Shown: positions 17,537-25,182, counted from the first letter of the stretch. The stretch: DNA of 64,000 nucleotides from an uncultured Clostridia bacterium (GCA_937915925.1 CALGGM010000007.1:1-64000); one strand, 5' to 3'. The notes: a model not told the origin generated them from the sequence alone. Made by a program: numbers and translations.

Positions 17537-18163
17537 TTATTCCTCCCCGTATAAAAGCGTGAATGTTTCGTAATGGTCGTCGGTGTAATAGATGAGACCG
17601 TCGTTACTGAATACGATGCGCTTTGCGCCGCGGTTTCTCGCGCCGCGCGTGTCGATGTCGCATTCCGTATAGCTGCGCCCCTTCTTCGCGGGCAGCAGCC
17701 CCTCGTAGTTTCCGAAGTACCCGCCGCCGATCGAGCAGCCGGGCGCGTACGGTTCCAGCGATCCGCCGGTCCATCCGAGCGCCTGCGCCTTGCTCTTCGT
17801 GATGTAATTCTTCGGCAAATGCCCGAACAGATGGATATACAGCGCGACCTCGTCCTTCGTCCAGTATTCGCCGTCCTCCGAAACGGGACACGGCGTGTCG
17901 GTCGGCTCCGGCGAAGGCGCTTCCGTCAAAACCGGCGCGGGCGTTTCGTCCGGCGTTTTTGTTGCATCGGGCGCATCGGTCGGTTCGAGCGTGAAGAGCG
18001 GCAGGTCGACGCCGCCCGGCGCAAGGGTGAAGACCGGCGAGTCGATGTCGCCGACGGGGTATGCGTGCTCGTCTGCGGGAACAAGGGCTCCGCCGCATCC
18101 GAACAGGGACAGAAGCAGCAGCACCGAGAACAGCAGCGATAAAATTCGATTGGAACGTTTCAT
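17537..18163 (-). CDS. Barnase-type guanyl-specific RNase, lipid-anchored
   Basis: 208 residues. Signal peptide with lipobox LSLFGC (Cys23), a Pro/Thr stalk (~40-95), then a barnase domain (about 100-208) with LPKNYITKSKAQALGW, CSIGGGYFGN, and the catalytic residues Glu167, Arg182 and His197 in the right order. It should cleave RNA at the cell surface. Unlike classic barnase it is anchored and spaced from the membrane. It forms an operon with barstar. Minus-strand TATAAT lies about 25 bases before the start; GGAGG follows it. Confidence 0.9.
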   Translation of the reverse strand: MKRSNRILSLLFSVLLLLSLFGCGGALVPADEHAYPVGDIDSPVFTLAPGGVDLPLFTLEPTDAPDATKTPDETPAPVLTEAPSPEPTDTPCPVSEDGEYWTKDEVALYIHLFGHLPKNYITKSKAQALGWTGGSLEPYAPGCSIGGGYFGNYEGLLPAKKGRSYTECDIDTRGARNRGAKRIVFSNDGLIYYTDDHYETFTLLYGEE

Positions 18164-18230
18164 AGTGATCCTCCGTAATTTTATTATACCACAAACGTGT
18201 CGGAGAAAAAAGAGTATTTTTTGGGTGTTC

Positions 18231-18245
18231 CGGGACCGGATTGTC
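18231..18245 (+). repeat. Left copy of 15-bp direct repeat flanking the prophage
   Basis: CGGGACCGGATTGTC, identical to 58003-58017. It marks the left junction. The host side forms an interrupted palindrome TCCGG-GA-CCGGA (18229-18240). Confidence 0.9.
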
Positions 18246-18262
18246 TGAAAATTGCAAGGGTC
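18246..18262 (+). repeat. Left terminal inverted repeat, IS30-like
   Basis: Reading inward: TGAAAATTGCAAGGGTC. It begins at the first base after the direct repeat. Against the right end (TGTAGGTTGTAA read inward) 8 of the first 12 bases match. It also resembles the IS30 end as remembered (TGTAGATTCAATTGGTC), 11 of 17. Confidence 0.65.
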
Positions 18263-18297
18263 TTTTGTGAATGTTCATAATTCGTTTACAATTTGCG

Positions 18298-19332
18298 TTA
18301 CAATAGCAACAGCTCTCTTTCAAACAGTTCGTTTGGTGTAGCCCATTGCAGGATTCTGCGGCGATAGTTATTCATCCACGCTTCTAAGCGCCGGATATAT
18401 CCGGCGCTTACGCGCCGAAAGTCCATCCCCTTCGGAAGAAAACGGCGGATCATTCTGTTCTGATTTTCGTTTGAACCGCGCTCGCTCGCGCAGTACGGAT
18501 GGCAGTAATACACGGTCGTGCGCTTTCCTTTTCGGCGGCAGGATCGTTCAATACCTTCGACGTCCATAAACTCGGAACCATTATCGACCGTTATGCTTTT
18601 GAATATGCTGCTGAACCGTCGCCCGTACCTGCGTTCGAGCTTATCTATACACGCGACGACGGACGCGGCTGTGTGATCCGGCATTTTGAAGATGATCTCC
18701 CGGCGTGTCTTTCGTTCGGTCAGCACAAGCAGCGTTGGCTTCGTCTTTTGTTTTCCGCATACACAATCCATTTCCCAATGCCCGAACTCTATGCGCAGGT
18801 CGATCTCTCGCGGACGTTCCTCGATGCTCTTTCCCGCGGCTACACGCGCGGCGCGTCTGATTGCGCGGTGCTTCCGCTTCTTATCCTTGCCGCCGTTCGG
18901 CAGCTCCTTATTCGTGACCCGTAGGAATACGTCCTTATCTATGTAGTTACGGATCGTCTTTGCGCAAATCATCACAGAGTATTCCTTGCCGCTTCGCTTG
19001 ATCTCTTCGACAGCTGCTTCGGGCGACATATGCTCCTCCGCGATTAAGCGTTCGATCTCACGGGCAAGTGCGTGATCGCTGCCGATTTTGAGAGGCGCAC
19101 CGTGCGTTGCTTTCAGCTCGTCCGCTTTCGCCTGTGCTATCTCCGGAGAGTAGCGACGAACCTCCAGCAGATCGGAGGTCAGCGCTAAATACTCTCCGCG
19201 CTGCAGCTCGCGGTAAATCGTGTTGTGATGTACGCGCAGCACACGAGCGATTGCAGGCGCTTTCATGCCGCCGTTATACATACGCTCGATGCGCAGCCGA
19301 TTGTGCCAAGTCAAATGTGTGTTCATTCCCAT
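18298..19332 (-). CDS. IS30-family DDE transposase, probable phage integration enzyme
   Basis: 344 residues, full length. The N-terminal HTH (about 8-46, ending NTIYRELQRG) binds terminal repeats. The DDE core is intact: Asp189 in HWEMDCVCG, Asp250 in SITVDNGSEF, Glu289 in ERGSNENQN, followed by MIRRFLPKG as in IS30. AAGGAGG sets the start; an extended -10 TGCTATACT lies upstream (19360-19365, minus strand). IS30 enzymes work through a circular intermediate with abutted ends. Upstream of the gene (19333-19466) there is no match to the left end, so this is not a normal stand-alone IS. Its partner end appears to be at 58002, making the whole phage the transposed unit (inference). Confidence 0.92.
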   Translation of the reverse strand: MGMNTHLTWHNRLRIERMYNGGMKAPAIARVLRVHHNTIYRELQRGEYLALTSDLLEVRRYSPEIAQAKADELKATHGAPLKIGSDHALAREIERLIAEEHMSPEAAVEEIKRSGKEYSVMICAKTIRNYIDKDVFLRVTNKELPNGGKDKKRKHRAIRRAARVAAGKSIEERPREIDLRIEFGHWEMDCVCGKQKTKPTLLVLTERKTRREIIFKMPDHTAASVVACIDKLERRYGRRFSSIFKSITVDNGSEFMDVEGIERSCRRKGKRTTVYYCHPYCASERGSNENQNRMIRRFLPKGMDFRRVSAGYIRRLEAWMNNYRRRILQWATPNELFERELLLL

Positions 19333-19466
19333 TGCGCTACCTCCTTTTCTGTGCGTTTCAGTATAGCATATTTCGGTTCTTGTCCGCGATAAGGTAATTG
19401 TGCCAAAAACAAAAAAAGAGCGCCCCGAAGGGCACAGGGAGTGTTAAACGATGTACTATGCTGGGC

Positions 19467-20267
19467 TTAATCCTCGCACGGTTTCGGCGGGTACTTTGCT
19501 TCAAACTCGGCAATGATGTCGTGCATCTCAAATAGCAACCAGCGCTCTTCGAGACGCTTACGAATCCAATCGGGTACGCCATAGTATGCTTCCGCAATCG
19601 CTCCGGTGCAGGCGGCAAGCGTGTCGCTGTCTCCGCCGATGCTGATCGCATTTCGGATTGCATCCTCGAAACTATTTGCTTCCAAGAACGCAACGATGGC
19701 AGGCGGCACGGTTCCTTTGCATGTCTCGTCGAACGCATAGAACGGGCGGATGGCGTCAAGCGTAAAGTCAAGGTTGTAGTATTCCTGCATTTTTGCCTTG
19801 ATCTCGCCCTTCGTGCTTCCGTGCAGCGCCATGAAAGTAGCAACGGCGATTGCTTCCGCGCCTTTGATGCCTTCCGGGTGGTTGTGCGATATTTCCGTGA
19901 CGGCTTTGCTCATGCTCATGCACTCGTCAAGCGTCTGCGCAGCCCATGCAACCGCGCTTACACGCATGGCTGCACCGTTACCGTAGCTGTTGTACGGCTG
20001 CGGATCGTCCGAATAAATCCAATCCTTGAAATGACCGCCCCAGCCGCAATTCGGATATGGGCGCCCGATCTTTTGCATCCAATAGATGCAATCTTTACCG
20101 AGAACGCTTCTGTCCTTGTTCTCCAAAATTGCTTTTGCTATAGCAACCGTCATTAACGTATCATCTGTTTTGAAGCAATGAGAATCCAACAAAGTAAATG
20201 ATTTCTTTTTGATGTTGTGCCATTCAAACCTTGATCCTGCGACGTCGCCTACAATAGCTCCAATCAT
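19467..20267 (-). CDS. ADP-ribosylglycohydrolase family protein (ARH/DraG-like)
   Basis: 266 residues. The metal-binding motifs of the family are all present: GDVAGS at the N-terminus, TDDT (34-37), GNGAAMR (97-102) and GGDSDT (211-216). Such enzymes remove ADP-ribose from proteins or nucleic acids, or hydrolyse ADP-ribose derivatives. Last gene of the leftward accessory block, preceded by hammerhead-like element A. The phage also encodes an ADP-ribosyltransferase-like region (about 46,600-47,800), so this may be the matching eraser (inference). Confidence 0.92.
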   Translation of the reverse strand: MIGAIVGDVAGSRFEWHNIKKKSFTLLDSHCFKTDDTLMTVAIAKAILENKDRSVLGKDCIYWMQKIGRPYPNCGWGGHFKDWIYSDDPQPYNSYGNGAAMRVSAVAWAAQTLDECMSMSKAVTEISHNHPEGIKGAEAIAVATFMALHGSTKGEIKAKMQEYYNLDFTLDAIRPFYAFDETCKGTVPPAIVAFLEANSFEDAIRNAISIGGDSDTLAACTGAIAEAYYGVPDWIRKRLEERWLLFEMHDIIAEFEAKYPPKPCED

Positions 20268-20302
20268 ACATACCAGCTCCTTTCCTGCATATCATACTAC
20301 AC

Positions 20303-20361
20303 CTGCCATCATCAGCGCAAGGCGGTGAACCCTTGCGGACGCCCTCCCGGGCGTTTCGGCT
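20303..20361 (-). ncRNA. Hammerhead ribozyme-like element A (type II)
   Basis: Read on the minus strand: GCC-GAAA, stem III ACGCCC/GGGCGU with GGGA loop, cleavage triplet GUC, stem I CGCAAGG/CCUUGCG with an 8-base loop, CUGAUGA, then GGC closing stem II. All conserved core bases are present. One extra U separates CUGAUGA from stem II. Predicted cleavage is between bases 20338 and 20337. It starts two bases after the stop codon of the upstream zinc-ribbon gene. Confidence 0.85.
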
Positions 20362-20362
20362 C

Positions 20363-20833
20363 TCATTTGCCACTTCGCAAAAGGAACGCTATTGTGGCGG
20401 CGGCAACAGCTACAACAATACAGAAGATAGCTTTGATACCATACTTTTTTTCTCTACCTTCTACGATATAAGCGTGAAGCACATGAAGAATAACCCAAAT
20501 GACGCCGCCAACAAGAAGCGCTCCGCATCCGTATAGAATGGTATTCAAAAGCGCCACCCAATAGGTACTCGCACCTCTTGCACCCATGACGCCGCCTGCT
20601 GCAAAAGCAGCAGCCACCAAAAGCAAGGATCTTTCATCCTTCTCTTGCTTCGCCCTTTCCAAGTCAAGCAACACGCCGCTTTTGACGTCGCTCAACGGTT
20701 CTCCGCAGGACTTGCAAAAGCGATCATCGTTCCCGACCTCGGCGCTGCATTTTGAGCAGCGCTTTGGAGATTTCGGGAATTCTTTGTCGTACATACTCAT
20801 GTACACATCGGTTGTCATACCCTGTCTGCTCAT
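20363..20833 (-). CDS. Zinc-ribbon membrane protein of the phage accessory block
   Basis: 156 residues from ATG 20833 (AGGAGG eight bases upstream). The N-terminus reads SRQGMTTDVYM, like three domain-junction motifs in the phage's giant protein. A zinc ribbon (CSKCSAEV, CKSCGEP; about 26-45) and three hydrophobic helices follow. Function unknown; probably an inner-membrane protein expressed from the prophage. A hammerhead-like element follows its stop codon. Confidence 0.75.
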   Translation of the reverse strand: MSRQGMTTDVYMSMYDKEFPKSPKRCSKCSAEVGNDDRFCKSCGEPLSDVKSGVLLDLERAKQEKDERSLLLVAAAFAAGGVMGARGASTYWVALLNTILYGCGALLVGGVIWVILHVLHAYIVEGREKKYGIKAIFCIVVAVAAATIAFLLRSGK

Positions 20834-20854
20834 TCGCACATCCTCCTTTTAGAT

Positions 20855-21703
20855 TTACCAAGGGTAATCGTCCTCGTATGCACCGTCGTCGAACGCGCTG
20901 CTCCGGCACATACCGGAAAGCAGCAGATGCGTTCCGCGAGTGAGAACCGGATCGCCGTTCTCGTCGTAGGCATAGATGCGACCGTACACGTCCATGCAAT
21001 ACTCCGCGCCGTCGTGCAGGTTGCCCTTGCTGTCGATCACGATGTCGTCATTCAGCGGCAGCATCCTATCCTCCGGCATATACGGCAGCACGAACCTCTC
21101 CCATGCGCTTCTGCGTTCGACGTACACGTCCGGGATATAGGACATATTCGAGTAGTAGCATCCGTCGCCTTCGTCTTTCGTGATCGCGCCTACCAGCTGC
21201 ACGTCTCCGTTCCCATACATGAACGCGAACTTGCTTCCGGTTTCGACCGCGATTTGCGAAAGGATGTCGCTGGTGAACGGACGTCTGATACGCGACAACC
21301 TGCGGACGATGTATTCCTGCGTGTCCGAATAGCCCTTCTGCGGTACGATGCCGTGGATAATTCCATTATGCGCAACCGCGAACCTTGTGTCAAGTACGAG
21401 CTTTTTCAGCATCTTGCGGTTGCTCGTGATCGAGAACGGATGCGTGTTGCCGGGCGTGTTTCCGCCATGTGTACCGATGCGATAGTGCAGCACGACCGGG
21501 AGCGCGGTAAGGTCATATTCCGCGGCGATCTCGGAGAGCCGTTTTTCCATCGCGTCGAAGGACATGAAGCCCTTTTCGATGTGGACGTGATCGTTGACCG
21601 CGAACATAAAGCCCGCACCGTCCGGGTTACGTCGGAACATTTGTTCACGACGTTCACGCGAGGGGATCGGGGTGTTTTTGGGTGAATAAGCAATGATGCA
21701 CAT
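20855..21703 (-). CDS. Class II glutamine amidotransferase-like Ntn hydrolase
   Basis: 282 residues. Starting at ATG 21703 (AGGAGG seven bases upstream) puts Cys at position 2, the catalytic N-terminal nucleophile after Met removal; the ATG at 21709 is too close to the RBS. The GATase-II motifs are complete: RNPDGAGF (25-32), HYRIGTHG (73-80), NTHPF (86-90) and AHNGIIHG (111-118). It should release ammonia from glutamine or cleave an amide. In the same transcript as an amidoligase, an amide-forming or amide-breaking pair is likely. The C-terminal third is not recognised. Confidence 0.85.
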   Translation of the reverse strand: MCIIAYSPKNTPIPSRERREQMFRRNPDGAGFMFAVNDHVHIEKGFMSFDAMEKRLSEIAAEYDLTALPVVLHYRIGTHGGNTPGNTHPFSITSNRKMLKKLVLDTRFAVAHNGIIHGIVPQKGYSDTQEYIVRRLSRIRRPFTSDILSQIAVETGSKFAFMYGNGDVQLVGAITKDEGDGCYYSNMSYIPDVYVERRSAWERFVLPYMPEDRMLPLNDDIVIDSKGNLHDGAEYCMDVYGRIYAYDENGDPVLTRGTHLLLSGMCRSSAFDDGAYEDDYPW

Positions 21704-21732
21704 AATCATACCTCCTGTGCGTTTATTTACCT

Positions 21733-21788
21733 GCCATCATCGGCACGGGTAGGCAATCTCCCGTGGACGCCCGGAGGGGCGTTTCGGC
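21733..21788 (-). ncRNA. Hammerhead ribozyme-like element B (type II, core variant)
   Basis: Same layout as element A: GCC-GAAA, stem III ACGCCC/GGGCGU, GUC, stem I CACGGG/CCCGUG, then CCGAUGA in place of CUGANGA, and GGC. The U4-to-C change may weaken cleavage. The 5' strand of stem II shares its first base with the UAG stop codon of the upstream gene. Predicted cleavage is between 21766 and 21765. Confidence 0.72.
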
Positions 21789-22000
21789 TATTTGATCCAG
21801 ATGATAAAGTGCGGCGGTACAAAAAGGTTTTTGAGACTACCGCTTTTCAATTTGAGAAGCAGCATCGGCGTACAATCGCCGCGCAGCATCTCGCGGTCGC
21901 TGTCTGTCATTTCGTCCACATCTGCTACGCAAGAGATGCTCTCTACGTCATATATATCCGTAGCGTTGTACGCTTTGGATCGGTAGCATTTAACCTTCAT
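21788..22000 (-). CDS. Small phage protein, unknown
   Basis: 70 residues from ATG 22000. Begins MKVKCYRSKAYNATDIYDVE and ends in a beta-rich stretch. No recognised domain. Four bases separate it from the upstream gene, so it belongs to the same transcript. Followed at its stop by element B. Confidence 0.6.
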   Translation of the reverse strand: MKVKCYRSKAYNATDIYDVESISCVADVDEMTDSDREMLRGDCTPMLLLKLKSGSLKNLFVPPHFIIWIK

Positions 22001-22004
22001 GTAA

Positions 22005-22379
22005 TCACATCCTTCCGTCGTCGACAGGGGCGAGAAGCTCGTCAACCGTGCATTCAAGCGCAAGCGCTGCTTCTTGCATGAAGCTATCACGGAGCTCATT
22101 TGTGCGGGTCAGCCCGCCGTCGCTGCTCAGCCACGGGTGGCGACGGGAGTGCATGCTGGCGAGGTCGAGTGCAGACAGTACGAACGACCGTCCTGTTTTC
22201 CGATTCGTGATTGCGTAGTAGTGTTCACATCCGTCACAGTTGCTTTCGCCTATCGCGAAGCGATTCGCGCATTCAAGCAGGGATGCAAACGAATTGCTCT
22301 CGTACTGTTGTACGTCCGTAACGGAAGACCACAGGTTGTTGACGCACGGATTCGTGCTTGTGAGAAAGAACCGTTTCAT
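22005..22379 (-). CDS. Small phage protein, unknown
   Basis: 124 residues; overlaps the upstream gene by 4 bases (ATGA). A CDGCEHYYAITNRKTGRSFVL stretch suggests a small beta-rich fold with a single Cys pair; no family recognised. Probably co-translated with its neighbours. Confidence 0.6.
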   Translation of the reverse strand: MKRFFLTSTNPCVNNLWSSVTDVQQYESNSFASLLECANRFAIGESNCDGCEHYYAITNRKTGRSFVLSALDLASMHSRRHPWLSSDGGLTRTNELRDSFMQEAALALECTVDELLAPVDDGRM

Positions 22380-23305
22380 GCAATCGCCTCCTTTGCGTCG
22401 AGCTTTGCCTGTACCTGCTTTGCGGCGTAGCGTCCGTTGCTATTGAGCATACGCTGCCATGCGCCCTGCGACGGCGCCCATTTGAAACCCCACGATTTGA
22501 GCAGCGAGCGCGTTTCCTCGTCCGGCTTCTCGTCGAAGACGAATTGAATGCGTCCGATCTCGGCGTTTTCGACGAGCGTGTAACCGTTTCCGGTGGTCGG
22601 TTCCGCGTCCGCCATTTCTGCAGCGCGTTGTGCTTCTGCCTGCAAGGTGGCGATCCGATCCCGGATGCGGTGAATTTCCGCGTTGTTGTTCGACAGCGCC
22701 CAGCTCTCAAACGGAACCGGCGCGGAGCGCCAGCTGCGGGACATATCGGCTTGCAGCTGCCGGCGCTGTTCGTCGGTCAATTCCGGGCAGCCCTCCAGCG
22801 TCTTGTGCTTGCGGTAGTAGGCGTTTACCGCCTTCATGTGTTCCTGCGCTTTTTCTCGCGCTTCGAGCTTCGCGGTCAGCTTCTCGATTGCATTTTTGTC
22901 GTCGGACATGATCCCGCCCATGCCGGTGCTGCGGATGATGTCAATAATGCCCTCGATGCGGTTGTACTCCTGCATATTCTTGTCTCTTGCGGCGTTCTGC
23001 TTCTCCTTCGCCCGAACCGGAAAGTTTGCGGGTCCGGCGATCATAATGGACGGAACGCGGGCGTCGATCTCGTTTGCCCGGTTGAGGTTGTCCGCAAGTT
23101 TGCGGGCGTAGCTGTCCAGCAGCGCGTCGATCTTCGCGTGGTACTCCGTACCGACGCGGCGCTTCTGACGTTCTGCGATCTCCGCGGCGTCGTCCACCAT
23201 GCGGCGGTATTCCGCTGTAGCGGAACCTTCTCGGTAATCCGAAAAGCTGTTCGCTTGCTTCGCCCTTCTGGCGGCATTCTCGTTGATCTCGTAATACTTT
23301 TGCAT
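22376..23305 (-). CDS. Coiled-coil protein with C-terminal basic module, conserved in mobile elements
   Basis: 309 residues from ATG 23305. The N-terminus (YYEINENAARRAKQANSFSD) and an IMIAGPANFPVR motif resemble a protein often seen in clostridial phages and conjugative elements. The middle is alpha-helical. The C-terminal ~45 residues (SWGFKWAPSQGAWQRML) look like a small nucleic-acid-binding module found at the end of several phage proteins. Function unknown. Confidence 0.65.
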   Translation of the reverse strand: MQKYYEINENAARRAKQANSFSDYREGSATAEYRRMVDDAAEIAERQKRRVGTEYHAKIDALLDSYARKLADNLNRANEIDARVPSIMIAGPANFPVRAKEKQNAARDKNMQEYNRIEGIIDIIRSTGMGGIMSDDKNAIEKLTAKLEAREKAQEHMKAVNAYYRKHKTLEGCPELTDEQRRQLQADMSRSWRSAPVPFESWALSNNNAEIHRIRDRIATLQAEAQRAAEMADAEPTTGNGYTLVENAEIGRIQFVFDEKPDEETRSLLKSWGFKWAPSQGAWQRMLNSNGRYAAKQVQAKLDAKEAIA

Positions 23306-23348
23306 ATCGTGTCCCTTCTCCCCGTCATGCCGGTAGGGCAGCGCTCTT

Positions 23349-23594
23349 TTAGAATCCGTAAGCCGAAAAGTACAGGTCTCTTGCATTACGGATAACCTCG
23401 CTTTTAGCAGCGAGAGAATCCCAATCTGCGCTCACGCACCTGCCCATAGCGCTCGGCAGCTCGCAAAGGAGCTTATCAAGCATCGAAACGCCGTAGGCAT
23501 CGCGTGTGTTTTCGAGCAGATCGACGCCGCGTTTGTGTAGGTTCAGCGTGATCCCGTCGCCGGGAACGATGATCTTGACTTGCGAATCCAGCAT
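23349..23594 (-). CDS. Small phage protein, unknown
   Basis: 81 residues from ATG 23594, with GAAAGGAA upstream, lying just after hammerhead-like element C. Has a short beta-strand start (VKIIVPGDGITLNL) and a helical end. Not recognised. Confidence 0.55.
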   Translation of the reverse strand: MLDSQVKIIVPGDGITLNLHKRGVDLLENTRDAYGVSMLDKLLCELPSAMGRCVSADWDSLAAKSEVIRNARDLYFSAYGF

Positions 23595-23612
23595 CGTGTT
23601 CCTTTCTCGCCT

Positions 23613-23678
23613 GCCATCGTCAGCGTACAGAGGCGATCCTGTACGGACACAAGCGGGCATTGCCCGCCGTGTTTCGGC
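23613..23678 (-). ncRNA. Hammerhead ribozyme-like element C (type II)
   Basis: GCC-GAAA, stem III ACAC-GCGGGC / GCCCGC-GUGU, GUC, stem I CGUACAG/CUGUACG, CUGACGA, GGC. All conserved core bases are present, with the same extra U before stem II as in A. Predicted cleavage is between 23646 and 23645. It lies five bases after the stop codon of the amidoligase gene and leads into the next ribosome binding site. Confidence 0.87.
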
Positions 23679-23683
23679 TGTGC

Positions 23684-24499
23684 TTATGCGATACCGCGTT
23701 CGGTGCAGTATTTCGCAAGGTCGGGGTGCTGACAGGTGCTGAGAAACTCGCTCCACGTGCAGCCCTGCACCTCCGGGGTGGTGTGCGTCTGACTGTACTT
23801 GACGAGCGTTTCGCAAAGTTCGACAGCCGCCCGGATTGCTGTTGCGTTGAGCGTGCCCCGGAAGATGCGAAACTCAATCGTGCCGGTGTTCGTGAGGTTG
23901 AGAGCGTGGTAACGGTCATCGCTGCTCTTGCACGGTGCGAACTTTGCAAGCAACTTTTTCGTGCTGTTCTCGCCGGAACCGTTGAAGCCGTAGTATTTGT
24001 GGGTGTAGCTGTTGTCCGTCCAGTTCCGACGAGCGATGCAGGTCAGCTGGTTCTCGAACTTGTCCATAAGGACAAGAATCTTTGCGCACACCATGTCGCG
24101 GGTCTCGTCTGAATGACCGAGCGCTGCCCGGCTGTAATGCACGTGCAAGCCGCAGGTGCTCGTGTCGTGGCTCTCTGCGCCTTCGGCGTTGAGCATATCG
24201 GTCAGATCGTCGATCTTGAACCCGTTAAGGAATGCCGGAACGGTTGCGGGCTGCGTGATGATCTCGAAGCCGTTGCGCAGTGATCCGTCGCCCTCGCAGG
24301 TTGCGAGGTTGCCCATGAGCGCATCAACCTTGTCCGAGAGTTCGCGTCTGTCTGCGCTTCCCGCCTCGATCTCCAGCTCGACGCCGACGAATGCACGAGC
24401 GCCGGGATCCGCGACGACCTTCAAGGTGCCGGGCGTGCCGCGCTTCAAAGAGTAGAATGTTCTTGCAGTTGCGTGAGAATTGTGATAGCTGTGAATCAT
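23684..24499 (-). CDS. Amidoligase (Amidoligase_2 / COOH-NH2 ligase family)
   Basis: 271 residues from ATG 24499 (AAAGGA upstream). Family motifs: FVGVELEIE (37-45, paired acidic metal ligands), CEGDGSLRNGFEIITQP (68-84) and CGLHVHYSR (116-124). These glutamine-synthetase-like enzymes use ATP to join a carboxylate to an amine and occur in phages, often near amidotransferase-type hydrolases. The substrate could be a peptide, cell-wall component or modified nucleotide; the sequence does not decide. First coding gene of the leftward accessory block, preceded by element D. Confidence 0.88.
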   Translation of the reverse strand: MIHSYHNSHATARTFYSLKRGTPGTLKVVADPGARAFVGVELEIEAGSADRRELSDKVDALMGNLATCEGDGSLRNGFEIITQPATVPAFLNGFKIDDLTDMLNAEGAESHDTSTCGLHVHYSRAALGHSDETRDMVCAKILVLMDKFENQLTCIARRNWTDNSYTHKYYGFNGSGENSTKKLLAKFAPCKSSDDRYHALNLTNTGTIEFRIFRGTLNATAIRAAVELCETLVKYSQTHTTPEVQGCTWSEFLSTCQHPDLAKYCTERGIA

Positions 24500-24518
24500 G
24501 GTAAATCCTTTCTCGTCT

Positions 24519-24580
24519 GTCTCGTCAGCGCCGGGCGACGATCCCGCGGTGGACACAGCACGCTTGCGCTGTGTTTCGAC
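24519..24580 (-). ncRNA. Hammerhead ribozyme-like element D (type II), in the 5' leader
   Basis: GUC-GAAA, stem III ACACAGC/GCUGUGU, GUC, an imperfect stem I ending CCCGGCG, CUGACGA, then GAC pairing with the first GUC. Here stem II closes without the extra U, so the motif is canonical. Predicted cleavage is between 24552 and 24551. It lies in the untranslated leader of the amidoligase. Confidence 0.83.
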
Positions 24581-24746
24581 TGTCTCTGTCATTCGTCTTT
24601 CCCTTTTCCCCCGGTCGTTATCGCTCTATCCGGAGTGGGGCAATACGGCTTGATGTTCGGTTGTGAAGGTGCTCCGGCGTTCAGCTTTTCGCCGTGTCGT
24701 CCGGTCGCTGTCCCCGTCCGACGAGGCAACCTTAGCACGGCGGGCT

Positions 24747-24806
24747 CCGGTGTCAGAGGTGGAGACCGAGACAAACTTGTTTGTCGAGGTACTACCTTGA
24801 CACCGG
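24747..24806. ncRNA. Folded 60-nt element in the divergent control region
   Basis: CCGGTGTCA (24747-24755) pairs perfectly with TGACACCGG (24798-24806). Inside lie AGGTGG/CTACCT and a perfect GACAAAC-TT-GTTTGTC hairpin. Three nested stems suggest a structured RNA or protein-binding site; which strand is transcribed is unknown. Confidence 0.5.
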
Positions 24807-25113
24807 TGGGTAGAGGAGAACGAACCCAACCCCCTATAATCCCCCTTCCCAAATGCCCGAAAAACAGCCCAAAACGACGCCGATCCAGCCGGAAAGCAGC
24901 TGCCCGCGTTTTCCCCCATATAGGGGGGAAAGATTGCAAATCAGCCGTCTGCTCCGATGCGCTCCGCAGCCGTTTTTGCGCCTGTTTTTATCGAGATCGC
25001 CGAAAATACGAAAAAAGCCCTGTTTGTCTATGTTTTCGGGATATATGAACAAAGTGTAAACAAAAAGTGCAGCACACTTTTCACGAAAAACCGTGGTAAA
25101 ATGGTAGTGTGCA

Positions 25114-25158
25114 AAAAGAGCAAGTGAACGAGTTAAGTCCTCGTTGACCTGCTCTTTT
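25114..25158 (+). terminator. Attenuator-like hairpin before the late genes
   Basis: A 19-bp stem, 17 of 19 paired (AAAAGAGCAAGTGAACGAG with its complement), 7-base loop, ending in CTCTTTTGTTAT. It is only 12 bases after the possible -10 box, so late transcription may be stopped here until antitermination. Confidence 0.65.
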
Positions 25159-25182
25159 GTTATATCTAAATTCCATGTTCTT

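Noticed and set aside
19333..19466. Second inverted repeat that would make the transposase a normal 1.1 kb IS
   Set aside because: No stretch upstream of the gene matches the left end (TGAAAATTGCAAGGG) in inverted orientation; the best partner is at 58002.
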